Shown: positions 54,113-63,230 of the stretch, piece after piece | Position numbering within the stretch: the first letter of the stretch is position 1 | How the letters are laid out: each line of letters starts with the position of its first letter | Assembly (NCBI RefSeq): GCF_002356315.1 | Contig: NZ_AP018164.1 | Location: forward strand, 3,596,001-3,660,000 | DNA length: 64,000 nt | Reading direction: 5' to 3' | Origin: Mycobacterium shigaense | GTDB taxonomy: Bacteria > Actinomycetota > Actinomycetes > Mycobacteriales > Mycobacteriaceae | Program-made: the position numbers and the translations under genes | The notes under the pieces: model-generated | What the model saw: the letters and a program-made list of their open reading frames with translations, nothing else | The model's database searches: none | Told to the model about the DNA's origin: nothing

Positions 54113-55537
54113 TCAAGTCGTTCCCGTCGAGTCTCTGCTTTCGGATGATGCCGGTGACGCTGTCGCGGTCCATGCCGTCGGTGCATGGAAGTCCACGGTG
54201 TCTGCTGAATGGTGTGAAGACGTCGCGGTGGTGCGGCCGTCGTGAGCGGGCGGGATGGAACCGTTTCCGGCGCGTTGTCGTTCGACGATGTCGATCAGGG
54301 CACCCAAACCGTTGTATTCGCGCATCTCGTCGGCGATGCGGCGGCTGGCCTGCCGGTAGCAGGATTCGCGAAGGACGGTGAGGATGGCCCGCCGCAGGGC
54401 TTTGGGGGTTGGTCGTTCGGTCCGCAGGCGCAGACCACTTCCGGACCACGCGACCCGCGCGCCCACTTCGGGTTTGTCCTCCTTGCCGCCGGTGGCGACG
54501 ATCGGGACTCCGTAGCGCAGGGCGTAATGAACTCCGCCGTATCCGCCGTTGGTGACGAAAACGTCGGTGCGGGCTAGTAATTCGTCGTAGGGCAGGTATT
54601 CCGCGGCGCGCGCGTTGGCGGGCAACGGTGGCAGGGTGTCCAGCGGGCGCCCGCCTGTCGTCACCGCGATCCGCACATCGTCGTCCGCGAGCGCCTCGAG
54701 AGCCGGCTTGATCACTTGCTCGTAGTTTTTGTTTGCGACCGTTCCTTGCGTGACGTGGATGACCGGGCGCGAGCCGTCGAGGTCGCCCCACCAATCCGGC
54801 AGCGGCGCCTGCGAGCCGGTGGCGCCCAGCGGGCCGACGAAATGTAGCGAGGCCGGCGCGTCTGACCGAGGATATTCGAACGACGGTACCGTGAATTGAG
54901 CGATCGCATCGGCCCAGCTGTACCAGTTGAGGACGTGGCCCGGCATGGGTTGACCGTGCACGGCACGGTGGAGCCGATCCAGGGCGTCATCTGCGCGGGC
55001 CCAGACCCGGCGGTTCAATGCCGCCAAGACGGCATTGCGTGGACGGTTGAACAGCCGTGCCGGCGGAAAACCCATCCCGAACGGTGCGGTGTCGGCGCTG
55101 GGCATCCCGAGCGGGATGACGCCGCACATGACGACAAGCGGGCGGGTCGGACGGCGATGTGCGAGCAAGAACATCGCGCCGAAGAACGCCGGTTCGGCCA
55201 GTACAACGTCTGCCGGTTGCGCCGAGTGGGCAGCCATGAGCGCCTCGTACTGCGGCCTCGCCGGGTTCGCGCCGATGTGCTCCACATCGAAGGCGACCGC
55301 CCGCAAGCCCTTCAACCGGGCACGTTCGGGGAACGTCGCCTCCAGATCGTCGACGTCGAAGTCGGCGTCCGGCGGCAACGCGATGTGTGTTGCGCCGGTC
55401 GCCCGGACTCGATCGGCGAAGGCCGCTCCGGTGATGAACCGCACGTCATCGCCGCGCTCGACGAATCCCTTCGCCACGGTGAGCAGCGGCGTGACATGAC
55501 CGTGGACGGGACTCGAGGCGATGATGATCGACAACAT
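54113..55537 (-). CDS. GT1-family glycosyltransferase with unusual C-terminal tail
   Basis: A UDP-glycosyltransferase-like (MGT/GT1) enzyme of 474 residues that adds a sugar to a lipid or natural product. The N-terminal Rossmann domain starts IIIASSPVHGHVTPLLTVAKGF; the C-terminal donor-binding domain has VTNGGYGGVHYALRYGVPIVATG and a DKPEVGARVAWSGSG stretch, the family's PSPG-like loop. The start is ATG 55537; longer starts add a non-conserved leader. The last 45 residues (from about 430) are Ser/Thr-rich and unlike the enzyme, suggesting readthrough into decayed sequence. It resembles mycobacterial glycopeptidolipid-type transferases. It has no operon partner. Confidence 0.83.
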   Translation of the reverse strand: MLSIIIASSPVHGHVTPLLTVAKGFVERGDDVRFITGAAFADRVRATGATHIALPPDADFDVDDLEATFPERARLKGLRAVAFDVEHIGANPARPQYEALMAAHSAQPADVVLAEPAFFGAMFLLAHRRPTRPLVVMCGVIPLGMPSADTAPFGMGFPPARLFNRPRNAVLAALNRRVWARADDALDRLHRAVHGQPMPGHVLNWYSWADAIAQFTVPSFEYPRSDAPASLHFVGPLGATGSQAPLPDWWGDLDGSRPVIHVTQGTVANKNYEQVIKPALEALADDDVRIAVTTGGRPLDTLPPLPANARAAEYLPYDELLARTDVFVTNGGYGGVHYALRYGVPIVATGGKEDKPEVGARVAWSGSGLRLRTERPTPKALRRAILTVLRESCYRQASRRIADEMREYNGLGALIDIVERQRAGNGSIPPAHDGRTTATSSHHSADTVDFHAPTAWTATASPASSESRDSTGTT

Positions 55538-55676
55538 CGCTCGAGGGTGCCGCCGCCCGGGTTGCTGACCATCGGTCAAACGACGTAGATCACGCATGTC
55601 CGGGTCGTACGTCGCGGCGCAATCTACGACTAAGTGCTGATGTTTCTGGGCCGGTGGGGGGTCGAAGCTGGCTAGC

Positions 55677-58235
55677 ATGAGCGAAATTGATCCGCCGAAC
55701 TGGAGCGATCTGGGTGTGAGTGAGCTGTTGCCGACGGGCACGGTGACGCTGCTGCTCGCTGACGTCGAGGGCTCGACCCGGCTGTGGCAGATCGCACCCG
55801 ACGAGATGACCGCTGCTATCGCGAAACTCGATCGCACGCTGGCTGAGCTGGTCGCCACCCATCACGGGGTGCGCCCGGTCGAGCAGGGCGAAGGTGACAG
55901 CTTCGTGGTGGCGTTCGCCAGGGCATCTGATGCAGTCGCGTTCGCGTTGGCGCTGCAGTTGGCGCCGCTGGCCCCGCTGCGGCTGCGCGTCGGGCTGCAC
56001 ACCGGGGAGGTGCAACTGCGAGATGAGGGCAACTATGTGGGCCCGGCCATCAACCGGACCGGGCGGCTGCGGAGCCTGGCCCACGGCGGGCAAACGGTAC
56101 TGTCGGCCATCACCGGCGATTTGGTGGTCGATCAGCTTCCCGCCGACGCGTGGCTGGCCGACCTGGGCAGCCACCGCGTTCGTGACCTGCCTCGCCCCGA
56201 ACACGTCATGCAGCTGTGTCATCCTGACCTGCCGTCCGAATTCCCGGAGTTACGAAGCACCGAAGCCGTTGCGGTGCAGCATCTCCCGGTTCAGCTGACG
56301 AGCTTCGTCGGGCGCGCAGGGCAGCTGGCCGAAGTGCGAGGGTTGCTCGGCGCGGATCGGCTCGTGACCCTGACGGGGGCGGGCGGCATCGGTAAGACTC
56401 GGCTGGCCCTGCAGGTGGCGGGCGAGGCGGCAGCGGAGTTCGACGGCGCGTGGTGTGTCGAGCTGGCGCCGGTCACCGATGCAGCAGTCGTGGCGGTCAC
56501 CGCCGCACGTGCCCTGGGTCTGCCCGACCAGCCTGGTCGGTCGGCCACGGATTCCGTGGTGCGTTTAATCAGCGACCGACGCGTGCTGATCGTGCTGGAT
56601 AACTGTGAGCACGTTCTCGACGCGGCAGCGGAGCTGACCGCGACGCTGCTGCGCGCGTGCACGGCCATGACGGTGCTGGCGACCAGCCGAGAACCGCTCG
56701 GGATCCCCGGTGAAGTGACCTGGCGGGTGCCGCCGCTGTCACTGGCCGATGAGGCCATCGACCTGTTCACCGAACGGGCCCGACGGGTGGTTCCCGACTT
56801 CACCATCACCGGTGACACCGCTGACACAGTCGCCGAGATCTGCCAGCGACTTGACGGCATGCCATTGGCGCTGGAGTTGGCCGCCGCGCGCGTTCGGGCC
56901 CTGTCGCCGGCCGACATCCTCGATAGCCTGCACGACCGGTTCCGGCTGTTGACCGGTGGTGCGCGCACCGCGGTGCGCCGCCAGCAGACGTTGCGCGCAT
57001 CCGTCGACTGGTCACACGCGCTGCTCACCGAACCCGAACGCGTGGTGTTTCATCGGTTGGCGGTCTTCCTGGGCGGTTTCGACCTGGACGCCGCCCGCGC
57101 CGTCGCCGGCGACGCACCGGTGCAACGCCATCAGGTGTTGGACCTGCTGACGCTGCTGATCGACAAGTCCCTGGTTGTGGCCGAAAACGCCGGCGGCCGA
57201 ACGCGATACCGACTGATGGAAACGGTGCGTCAGTATGCGCTGGAAAAGCTCGGCGAGTCCGGCGAGGCCGATCACGTCCGTGATCGCCACCGCGACCATT
57301 ACACGGGGCTGGTGGCCGACCTGGACGAGCCGGATCCATCGGCCCACGGGGGGATTCGACCCGAGCAGGTCGAGGCCGAGTTCGACAATCTGCGGGCCGC
57401 GTTCGGGTGGAGCCGTGACCACAACGACGTCGAGCGCGCGGCGCGGCTGGCGTCGTCGCTGCAACCGCTGTGGCTGTCGGGCGGGCGCATCGTCGAGGGG
57501 CTGTCCTGGTTTGGCGCCCTCATCGCCCAGTTGCAGGGCGATGCCGCGACGGTAACGCCGGAGGTGCAGGCGCGCGCGCTCGCCGACATCGCACTGCTGA
57601 CCGCGGTACTCGACAGCCCGGATTCATTCGAGCAGGCGAGGCAATCGCTGGCCATCGCACGAGAACTGGGCGAGCCGGCGTTGATTGCTCGGTCCCTGTT
57701 GGCGTGCGGCGCCGCTGCCGTCTACTACGCGGACACGGCGCGCGGCTACCTCACCGAAGCGATCGATCTGGCCCGGGAGGCCGGCGACAAGAGGCGATTG
57801 AGCCAATGCCTGTGGTTTCTGGCCAAAACCGCAGCCGCCGCCGGTGAACCACGCGCAGGGTTCGCGGCCGGTATCGAAGGACACCAGGTCGCCGAGGAGA
57901 TCGGCGACCGAATCGTCTCTTTCATGTGCCGCTTCTGGGGCGTCGGCACCCCCTTGTGGCACCAGGGAAAGTTCGTCGAGGCTGTCGACCAGTTCCGTGC
58001 CCTGGCCAGCGAGGCCGAGGCCGCCCACGATCCCTACGGACAACTCGCGGCGCTGTCCCACCTGTCCTACACCTTGGCATACATGGGTGACACGCACGCC
58101 GCGCGCGAAGCCGCGACGGCTGCCGCCACGTTGGGCGCCGAGTTCGGCGGCTTCGTCGAAGGCATCGGATACGCGCCCTTGGCGAGGGCGGCGCTTGCCG
58201 CGGGCGACGTCGCCGCGGCCACGGACGCCAGCTAG
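55677..58235 (+). CDS. Cyclase-ATPase-LuxR regulator, N-terminal part ending at TAG
   Basis: The first 852 codons of a large regulator of the Rv0386/Rv2488c kind. An N-terminal class III cyclase-like domain (TLLLADVEGSTRLW with Asp29; VEQGEGDSFVVAF with Asp74) is followed by an NB-ARC/STAND-type ATPase (Walker A LTGAGGIGKTRLAL near 231; Walker B VLIVLDNCEHVLD) and TPR-like helices. TAG at 58233-58235 stops it. The next codons continue in the same frame with the family's normal sequence to a LuxR DNA-binding domain, so the stop is internal. This part alone lacks the DNA-binding domain. The ATG at 55677 is divergent from the glycosyltransferase. Confidence 0.85.
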   Translation: MSEIDPPNWSDLGVSELLPTGTVTLLLADVEGSTRLWQIAPDEMTAAIAKLDRTLAELVATHHGVRPVEQGEGDSFVVAFARASDAVAFALALQLAPLAPLRLRVGLHTGEVQLRDEGNYVGPAINRTGRLRSLAHGGQTVLSAITGDLVVDQLPADAWLADLGSHRVRDLPRPEHVMQLCHPDLPSEFPELRSTEAVAVQHLPVQLTSFVGRAGQLAEVRGLLGADRLVTLTGAGGIGKTRLALQVAGEAAAEFDGAWCVELAPVTDAAVVAVTAARALGLPDQPGRSATDSVVRLISDRRVLIVLDNCEHVLDAAAELTATLLRACTAMTVLATSREPLGIPGEVTWRVPPLSLADEAIDLFTERARRVVPDFTITGDTADTVAEICQRLDGMPLALELAAARVRALSPADILDSLHDRFRLLTGGARTAVRRQQTLRASVDWSHALLTEPERVVFHRLAVFLGGFDLDAARAVAGDAPVQRHQVLDLLTLLIDKSLVVAENAGGRTRYRLMETVRQYALEKLGESGEADHVRDRHRDHYTGLVADLDEPDPSAHGGIRPEQVEAEFDNLRAAFGWSRDHNDVERAARLASSLQPLWLSGGRIVEGLSWFGALIAQLQGDAATVTPEVQARALADIALLTAVLDSPDSFEQARQSLAIARELGEPALIARSLLACGAAAVYYADTARGYLTEAIDLAREAGDKRRLSQCLWFLAKTAAAAGEPRAGFAAGIEGHQVAEEIGDRIVSFMCRFWGVGTPLWHQGKFVEAVDQFRALASEAEAAHDPYGQLAALSHLSYTLAYMGDTHAAREAATAAATLGAEFGGFVEGIGYAPLARAALAAGDVAAATDAS

Positions 58236-58970
58236 ATAGCGCGCCAGCGTTTCCTCGAACAGCCCGTGCCGGCCGCCGGCGTCAACCCGCTCGCCGAAGT
58301 CGCCCTCACCCACGGCGATCTGGCGATGGCCCGACGGTATGCCGACGAGGCCGTGCCCTTGTTGGGAGGCGTCGGTCGGGCGGTGGCGCTGGTCGCACGG
58401 GCCCGGGTGACCATCGCACAGGACGACTCCGAGCAAGCCGAACGCGACGCGCACGAGGCGCTGGCCGTGGCCGTCGCCGTCGACGCCCACATCGCAACGC
58501 CGGATGCCCTGGAATGCCTTGCCGCGGTGGCAAATGCCGCTACCAGCCACCGGCAAGCGGCCCGATTGCTCGGCGCCGCCGGCGCGCTACGACAGTCTAT
58601 GAGAATCGTACGGTTCAAGGTGTACGACGCAAGCCATCAAATGATGATTACATCTCTCCGAGACGGCTTGGGCGACAGCGAGTTTGAGACCGCCTGGGCC
58701 GAGGGCGCGGGGTTGACTCTCGAGGCGGCGATCGCCTACGCACGGCGCGGGCGAGGGGAACGCAAACGGCCGGCCACCGGGTGGGGATCGTTGACGCCGG
58801 CTGAACTTGACGTCACGGAACTCGTCCGGCAGGGCCTTCCCAACAAAGACATCGCCACACGACTGTTCATCTCGCCGCGCACCGTGGCGACCCATCTCAC
58901 CCACGTCTACACCAAACTGGGTCTCACCTCCCGGGTGCAGCTCGCCCAAGAAGCGGCCCGCCGCGGCTGA
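58236..58970 (+). pseudogene. C-terminal part of the split LuxR-type regulator
   Basis: Same frame as the upstream part, directly after the TAG codon. TPR-like helices (EVALTHGDLAMARRYADEAV) lead to a C-terminal LuxR helix-turn-helix, LTPAELDVTELVRQGLPNKD followed by ATRLFISPRTVATHLTHVY. A GTG at 58266 could start it, but nothing shows that it is translated separately, and no Shine-Dalgarno is clear. A GAG-to-TAG change at the interrupting codon would restore one protein of 1097 residues, the usual size. The whole is probably a pseudogene, unless the stop is read through. Confidence 0.8.
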
Positions 58971-59270
58971 CCCACGGCCACGGCCCTTGGCCCGAATCGA
59001 CGGGGGACGTCGCCCCGACATATGTTCGCGGCGAACCGTTTCGGCTACACCCGTACTTGTCGAACAAGTAACCCGAATCGCCGGAGCTGATGACGCATGA
59101 CGCCGCCGGTTTCCGAGCGCTGGCCAGCCGCCGGATCTATCGTGTCTTGGACCGTGGACGCCGGGAGGCTGAAAATGGATGGGACGCCCCTACGACGAGA
59201 AACTGAAGTATGAACGCACCGGCGACTAGTACCGCGGGACTCTGTCGGTGAGACCCGTACGCTTGAATAG
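58971..59270 (+). other. Intergenic region with no recognised gene
   Basis: About 300 bases between the LuxR remnant and the sirtuin. Both strands were read; I see no ORF with family likeness, no RNA gene and no strong repeat. The last 60 bases are expected to contain the sirtuin promoter. The stretch may be decayed sequence like its left-hand neighbours. Confidence 0.5.
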
Positions 59271-60119
59271 GTGACCACTCGCTGCGCCGAATTGCCGGAG
59301 CTGCTCGCGCTGCTGGCCGATCGCCGGATCGCGGTGCTGACCGGCGCCGGAATGTCGACCGATTCCGGCATCCCCGACTACCGCGGCCCGGACTCGCCGC
59401 CCAGCAACCCGATGACCATCCGGCAGTTCACCTCGGATCCGGTATTCCGGCAACGATATTGGGCGCGCAACCATGTCGGCTGGCGGCACATGGACGACAC
59501 CCTGCCGAATGCCGGCCATCGCGCGCTGGCCGCCCTCGAGGATGCCGGCGTAGTGATCGGCGTGATCACCCAGAACGTCGACCTGCTGCATACCAAGGCC
59601 GGCAGCCGAAACGTCATCAACCTGCACGGCACCTACGCACAGGTGGCCTGCCTGGGCTGCGGGCACACCATGAGCCGCGCCGCGCTGGCGGAGCAACTCG
59701 AGGCGCTCAACCCGGGATTCATCGAGTGCGCCGAGGCGATCGGCGGCCTTGCGGTGGCTCCCGACGCCGACGCCGTCGTCGCCGACACCGCGTCCTTCCG
59801 ATACCTCGACTGCCCGCGCTGCGCCGGCACGCTCAAGCCCGACATCGTCTACTTCGGCGAAAGCGTCCCCAAAGCGACTGTGGCCGAGGCCTATTCATTG
59901 GTCGATGACGCCCAGGCGCTTTTGGTCGCGGGGTCGTCGCTGACGGTGTTCTCCGGCTATCGGTTCGTGCGCCACGCCGCAGCACTCGGCATCCCGGTCG
60001 CGATCGTCAACCGCGGACGCACCCGCGGCGACGAGTTGGCCACGGTGAAGGTCGACGGCGGCTGCTCGGAGCTGCTGACGCTGCTTGCCACCGAACTGAC
60101 GGCGCCCGCGTTGCGCTAG
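59271..60119 (+). CDS. Sir2-family NAD-dependent protein deacylase
   Basis: A sirtuin of 282 residues that removes acyl groups from lysines using NAD+. NAD-binding motif GAGMSTDSGIPDYRG (25-39), TQNVD (100-104), catalytic His119 in INLHGTY, and two zinc cysteine pairs, CLGC (127/130) and CPRC (181/184), all intact. The NAD pocket has GSSLTVFSGYRF. It belongs to the class II-like bacterial sirtuins by motif. The start is GTG 59271. It converges on the P450 gene with a four-base overlap. It is not the usual M. tuberculosis sirtuin locus (Rv1151c). Confidence 0.93.
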   Translation: MTTRCAELPELLALLADRRIAVLTGAGMSTDSGIPDYRGPDSPPSNPMTIRQFTSDPVFRQRYWARNHVGWRHMDDTLPNAGHRALAALEDAGVVIGVITQNVDLLHTKAGSRNVINLHGTYAQVACLGCGHTMSRAALAEQLEALNPGFIECAEAIGGLAVAPDADAVVADTASFRYLDCPRCAGTLKPDIVYFGESVPKATVAEAYSLVDDAQALLVAGSSLTVFSGYRFVRHAAALGIPVAIVNRGRTRGDELATVKVDGGCSELLTLLATELTAPALR

Positions 60120-61381
60120 AACGTGGAGGGCATGGCGCCAACGGCGTGCACGAAATTGCCCGCTACATACGCCGGTTCGCCGGCCCGAATGTCAGGCAGC
60201 TGGCGCAGCAGCTCCCCGAAGATCGCGCGCAGCTGTGCGCGCGCCACGTGCGCGCCGAGGCAGAAATGCAGTCCCCCGCCGCCGAACCCGACATGCGGAT
60301 TGGGGCTGCGACTCAGGTCGAATCGCTCCGGGTGGTCGAACGCCTCGGTGTCCCAATTGCCGGATGCGTAGAACATCACCACCTTGTCTCCCGCGGTGAT
60401 GGTCTGGCCACCCAGCTCGTAATCCCTTGTCGCGGTGCGGCGGAACGTCATCACCGGCGTGGCCCAGCGAATGAACTCCTCGACGGCGGTGCCGATGCGA
60501 TTGTCGAAATCCTCTAGTAGCCATGCTCTTTGATCGGGGAAGTCGGTGAGCGCCTTCATCGCGTGACTGATCGTCTGGCGCGTGGTGTCGTTGCCCGCCA
60601 CCGACAGCAGCACGAAGAACGCCGCGACCTCAGCATCGGTCAGGCGGTCGCCGTCCACCTCGGCGTGCACCAGGCGGCTGATCAAATCGTCCCCGGGCTG
60701 CTCGCGACGTTCCGCGGCAAGCGTGCCGACGACCTGGTGCAGGTAGATCTGTTGCTCGAAGATGACATCCAGCGCGGGCCGCCCCTGTAGGAAATCCGGA
60801 TCCGCCCATGACACGAGGGCGTCGGTGGCGTGCGCCATGCGCTCCCGCTCGGAATCGGGGATGCCCACCATGTCCGAGAGTGTGCGGATCGGCAGCTCCT
60901 TGGCGCAGAGGTCGACGAAATCCGCACCGCTGCCGGCCGCACGGAGCTCGTCGACGATCGCCCTGGAGTTAGCCCGGATCGACTCCTCGATGCGACGTAC
61001 CTGCCTGGGACTGAGCGCGGCATGGGCGAGCTTGCGCAGCTTGGTATGCCGCGGCGGGTCCATCGCCAGAAACGACTGCGAGGCCTCGAGCAGCTCCACC
61101 GGAATGCTCTCGAACATCACGCCCTGCCCGGAGATGAATGTCTCGTTGTCGCGGCTGACCGTGACGATGTCGTCGCGCCGGGTGACCGCCCAATAGCCCG
61201 GATCGCTGGGATCCGGCATCAGCGACTCTTCGACCGGCGGGTGCCAGCTCACCGGCCGTTCAGCGCGCAACTCGGTGAATGAGCGTTCCCGGTCGGCCGC
61301 CGTCGTGGACCAGAACGCCCGGGAGGACAGGTCGATCGGGTCGTACGCGCGGTGCCTGCCCGAGGTTTCGGTCGTCGTCAT
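60116..61381 (-). CDS. Cytochrome P450
   Basis: A soluble P450 monooxygenase of 421 residues. The heme ligand is Cys374 in FGGGGLHFCLGAH, the I-helix O2 motif reads LLSVAGNDTTRQ and the K-helix EEFIRWATPV; all are intact. The pattern resembles mycobacterial CYP124/CYP125/CYP142-like sterol or lipid hydroxylases, but the subfamily cannot be assigned by eye. It needs ferredoxin and reductase partners, not encoded nearby. The ATG at 61381 lies next to a TetR gene in the opposite direction, with palindromes between, so TetR likely controls it. Confidence 0.92.
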   Translation of the reverse strand: MTTTETSGRHRAYDPIDLSSRAFWSTTAADRERSFTELRAERPVSWHPPVEESLMPDPSDPGYWAVTRRDDIVTVSRDNETFISGQGVMFESIPVELLEASQSFLAMDPPRHTKLRKLAHAALSPRQVRRIEESIRANSRAIVDELRAAGSGADFVDLCAKELPIRTLSDMVGIPDSERERMAHATDALVSWADPDFLQGRPALDVIFEQQIYLHQVVGTLAAERREQPGDDLISRLVHAEVDGDRLTDAEVAAFFVLLSVAGNDTTRQTISHAMKALTDFPDQRAWLLEDFDNRIGTAVEEFIRWATPVMTFRRTATRDYELGGQTITAGDKVVMFYASGNWDTEAFDHPERFDLSRSPNPHVGFGGGGLHFCLGAHVARAQLRAIFGELLRQLPDIRAGEPAYVAGNFVHAVGAMPSTF

Positions 61382-61400
61382 CGTTGGCCCTTCGTCACCC

Positions 61401-61415
61401 TTGACCGCCAGTCAA
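61401..61415. promoter_or_regulatory. Short inverted repeat in the P450-tetR gap
   Basis: TTGAC and GTCAA arms, 5 bases each, flank CGCCA 20 bases upstream of the P450 start. Together with the longer palindrome at 61436-61452 it may form a pair of TetR binding sites. It is short and could be coincidental. Confidence 0.35.
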
Positions 61416-61435
61416 AACTGTGACCGACAGTATGC

Positions 61436-61452
61436 CTAGACAGTATGTCTAG
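61436..61452. promoter_or_regulatory. Predicted TetR operator between P450 and tetR
   Basis: Perfect 7-base arms CTAGACA and TGTCTAG around GTA, 34 bases before the tetR ATG and 55 bases from the P450 start. A direct repeat ACAGTATG (61427-61434 and 61441-61447 region) is associated. Divergent regulator-target pairs commonly carry such an operator, and binding here could repress both genes. Confidence 0.6.
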
Positions 61453-61485
61453 TCAATATGTCAAAAGTTCGGTTATGCTCGGACG

Positions 61486-62130
61486 ATGCCGTCCGTCACC
61501 CGCAAGCCGCTGGCCAAGCGGGAGAACGCGCGGCAGCAGCGGCGCGAGCAAATGGAGCGCCGGTTGCTCGACGCCACCGAGCGGCTGATGCGCGACGGCG
61601 CCAGTTTCACCGAGCTCAGCGTGGACCGGCTGTCGACCGAGGCCGGGATTTCGCGGGCCAGCTTCTACATCTACTTCGAGGACAAGGGTCATCTGCTGCG
61701 CCGGCTTGCCGGCCAGGTGTTCGCCGACCTGGCCGACAGCGCGGATCGCTGGTGGAAGGTGGCGGGGCGCCGCGATCCCGACGACGTCCGCGCGGCGATG
61801 ACGAGTCTGGTCGCCAACTATCGGCGCCACCAACCGGTGCTCGTCGCGCTCAACGAGATGGCCGCCTACGACCCGGTCGTCGGCGCGACCTACCGCAACC
61901 TGTTGACGGCGATCACCGGCCGGTTGACCCGCGTCATCGAGGACGGCCAGGCCGACGGCTCCGTCCGCGCCGAACTCGCCGCAGCCACCACCGCCAGCGC
62001 GTTGACCTGGATGGTGGAACGAACCTGCCAGCAGAACCTGCCCGCCGAGCCGGTCTCCTACGATGCCGAGCTGGCCGCGACCCTGGCCGAAATCATCTGG
62101 AACACACTGTATCTGAAGACCGCGTCCTAG
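61486..62130 (+). CDS. TetR-family transcriptional regulator
   Basis: A 214-residue TetR repressor. The N-terminal HTH is [21 protein letters not shown] (about 45-65) preceded by ATERLMRDG, and the C-terminal helical effector domain contains [15 protein letters not shown]. The ATG at 61486 faces the P450 across 104 bases with a palindrome. It likely represses the P450 in the absence of a lipid or sterol-type ligand. It ends with a four-base overlap with proB in the opposite direction. Confidence 0.93.
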   Translation: MPSVTRKPLAKRENARQQRREQMERRLLDATERLMRDGASFTELSVDRLSTEAGISRASFYIYFEDKGHLLRRLAGQVFADLADSADRWWKVAGRRDPDDVRAAMTSLVANYRRHQPVLVALNEMAAYDPVVGATYRNLLTAITGRLTRVIEDGQADGSVRAELAAATTASALTWMVERTCQQNLPAEPVSYDAELAATLAEIIWNTLYLKTAS

Positions 62131-63230
62131 ACGGCGACTAAGTCGTCGGCATGCACCGCGGGCCGGCGCAACTCATCCGGCAATTCGGAGGTGGACCGGC
62201 CCATGACGGCGGCGAGCTCCGTCGCATCGTAGGCCACCACGCCGCGGGCGACGACGACGGCGTCCGGCCCGCGCAGTTCCACCACATCGCCCCCATGGAA
62301 CTGCCCCGAAACCGCGGTGATACCCGCGGCCAGCAGCGAACGGCGTTGCTGCACAACGGCACGCACGGCACCGTCGTCGAGGGTCAGCGACCCGGCCGAA
62401 TCGGCGGCATGGCGCAGCCAGAATCGCCGGGCCGACATCCGTTGCGGCCGAGCGGCAAACACCGTCCCCACCGAGGCCTCGGCCAGTGCCGTCGCAGCAT
62501 CGGCGGCGGCGGCCAGCAGCACCGGCACCCCGGCATCGGCGGCCAGCAGCGCCGACGACATCTTGGATGCCATTCCGCCGGTCCCCAGCGCGCTGCCGGG
62601 CCCGGCGACGACACCGGCCAGATCCGACGTCCCCGTCACCTCGGGAATGAAACGCGCCCCCTTGGCTTTTCGCGGGTCGGCGTCGTACAGCCCGTCGATG
62701 TCGGAGAGCAGCACCAACGCCTCGGCTCCTACCAGGTGGGCCACCAGCGCCGATAGGCGATCGTTGTCGCCGAACCGTATTTCGTTGGTGGCCACCGTGT
62801 CGTTCTCGTTGACGATTGCCACCGCATGCAGCGCGCGCAACCGGTCCAGCGTGCGCTGGGCGTTGGTGTGCTGGGCCCGCATCGAAATGTCCTGGGCGCT
62901 CAGCAGCACCTGACCGACGGTGCGGCCGTAACGGGAGAAGGCTGCGCTCCACGCATTGACCAGCGCGACCTGCCCGACGCTTGCCGCCGCCTGCTTGGTC
63001 GCCAAATCCTTTGGGCGACGGTTCAACCCGAGTGGTTCGATGCCGGCGGCGATCGCACCCGACGACACGATCACGACGTCGGTGCCAGCCTTCATCCGCG
63101 ACTCGATCGCGTCGGCCAGCCCGGCCAGCCGCCCGGCGTCGAATACCCCGGCCGCCGTGGTCAGTGCGTTGGTTCCGACCTTGACGACCAGGCTGCGAGC
63201 GGTGCGGATTGCAGCACGATGGGTGCTCAC
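62127..63230 (-). CDS. proB: Glutamate 5-kinase
   Basis: Phosphorylates glutamate with ATP, the first step of proline synthesis, ahead of ProA. The 367-residue enzyme has an amino-acid-kinase domain ([50 protein letters not shown]) and a C-terminal PUA domain (about 280-367). The start is GTG 63230, overlapping the obg stop as GTGA, so it is coupled to obg. The length is close to the M. tuberculosis enzyme (Rv2439c). A longer in-frame reading into obg is excluded by that overlap. Confidence 0.96.
   Translation of the reverse strand: MSTHRAAIRTARSLVVKVGTNALTTAAGVFDAGRLAGLADAIESRMKAGTDVVIVSSGAIAAGIEPLGLNRRPKDLATKQAAASVGQVALVNAWSAAFSRYGRTVGQVLLSAQDISMRAQHTNAQRTLDRLRALHAVAIVNENDTVATNEIRFGDNDRLSALVAHLVGAEALVLLSDIDGLYDADPRKAKGARFIPEVTGTSDLAGVVAGPGSALGTGGMASKMSSALLAADAGVPVLLAAAADAATALAEASVGTVFAARPQRMSARRFWLRHAADSAGSLTLDDGAVRAVVQQRRSLLAAGITAVSGQFHGGDVVELRGPDAVVVARGVVAYDATELAAVMGRSTSELPDELRRPAVHADDLVAV

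Noticed and set aside
58971..59270. Possible gene remnant before the sirtuin
   Set aside because: Short fragments in several frames look protein-like but none matches a family I recognise.
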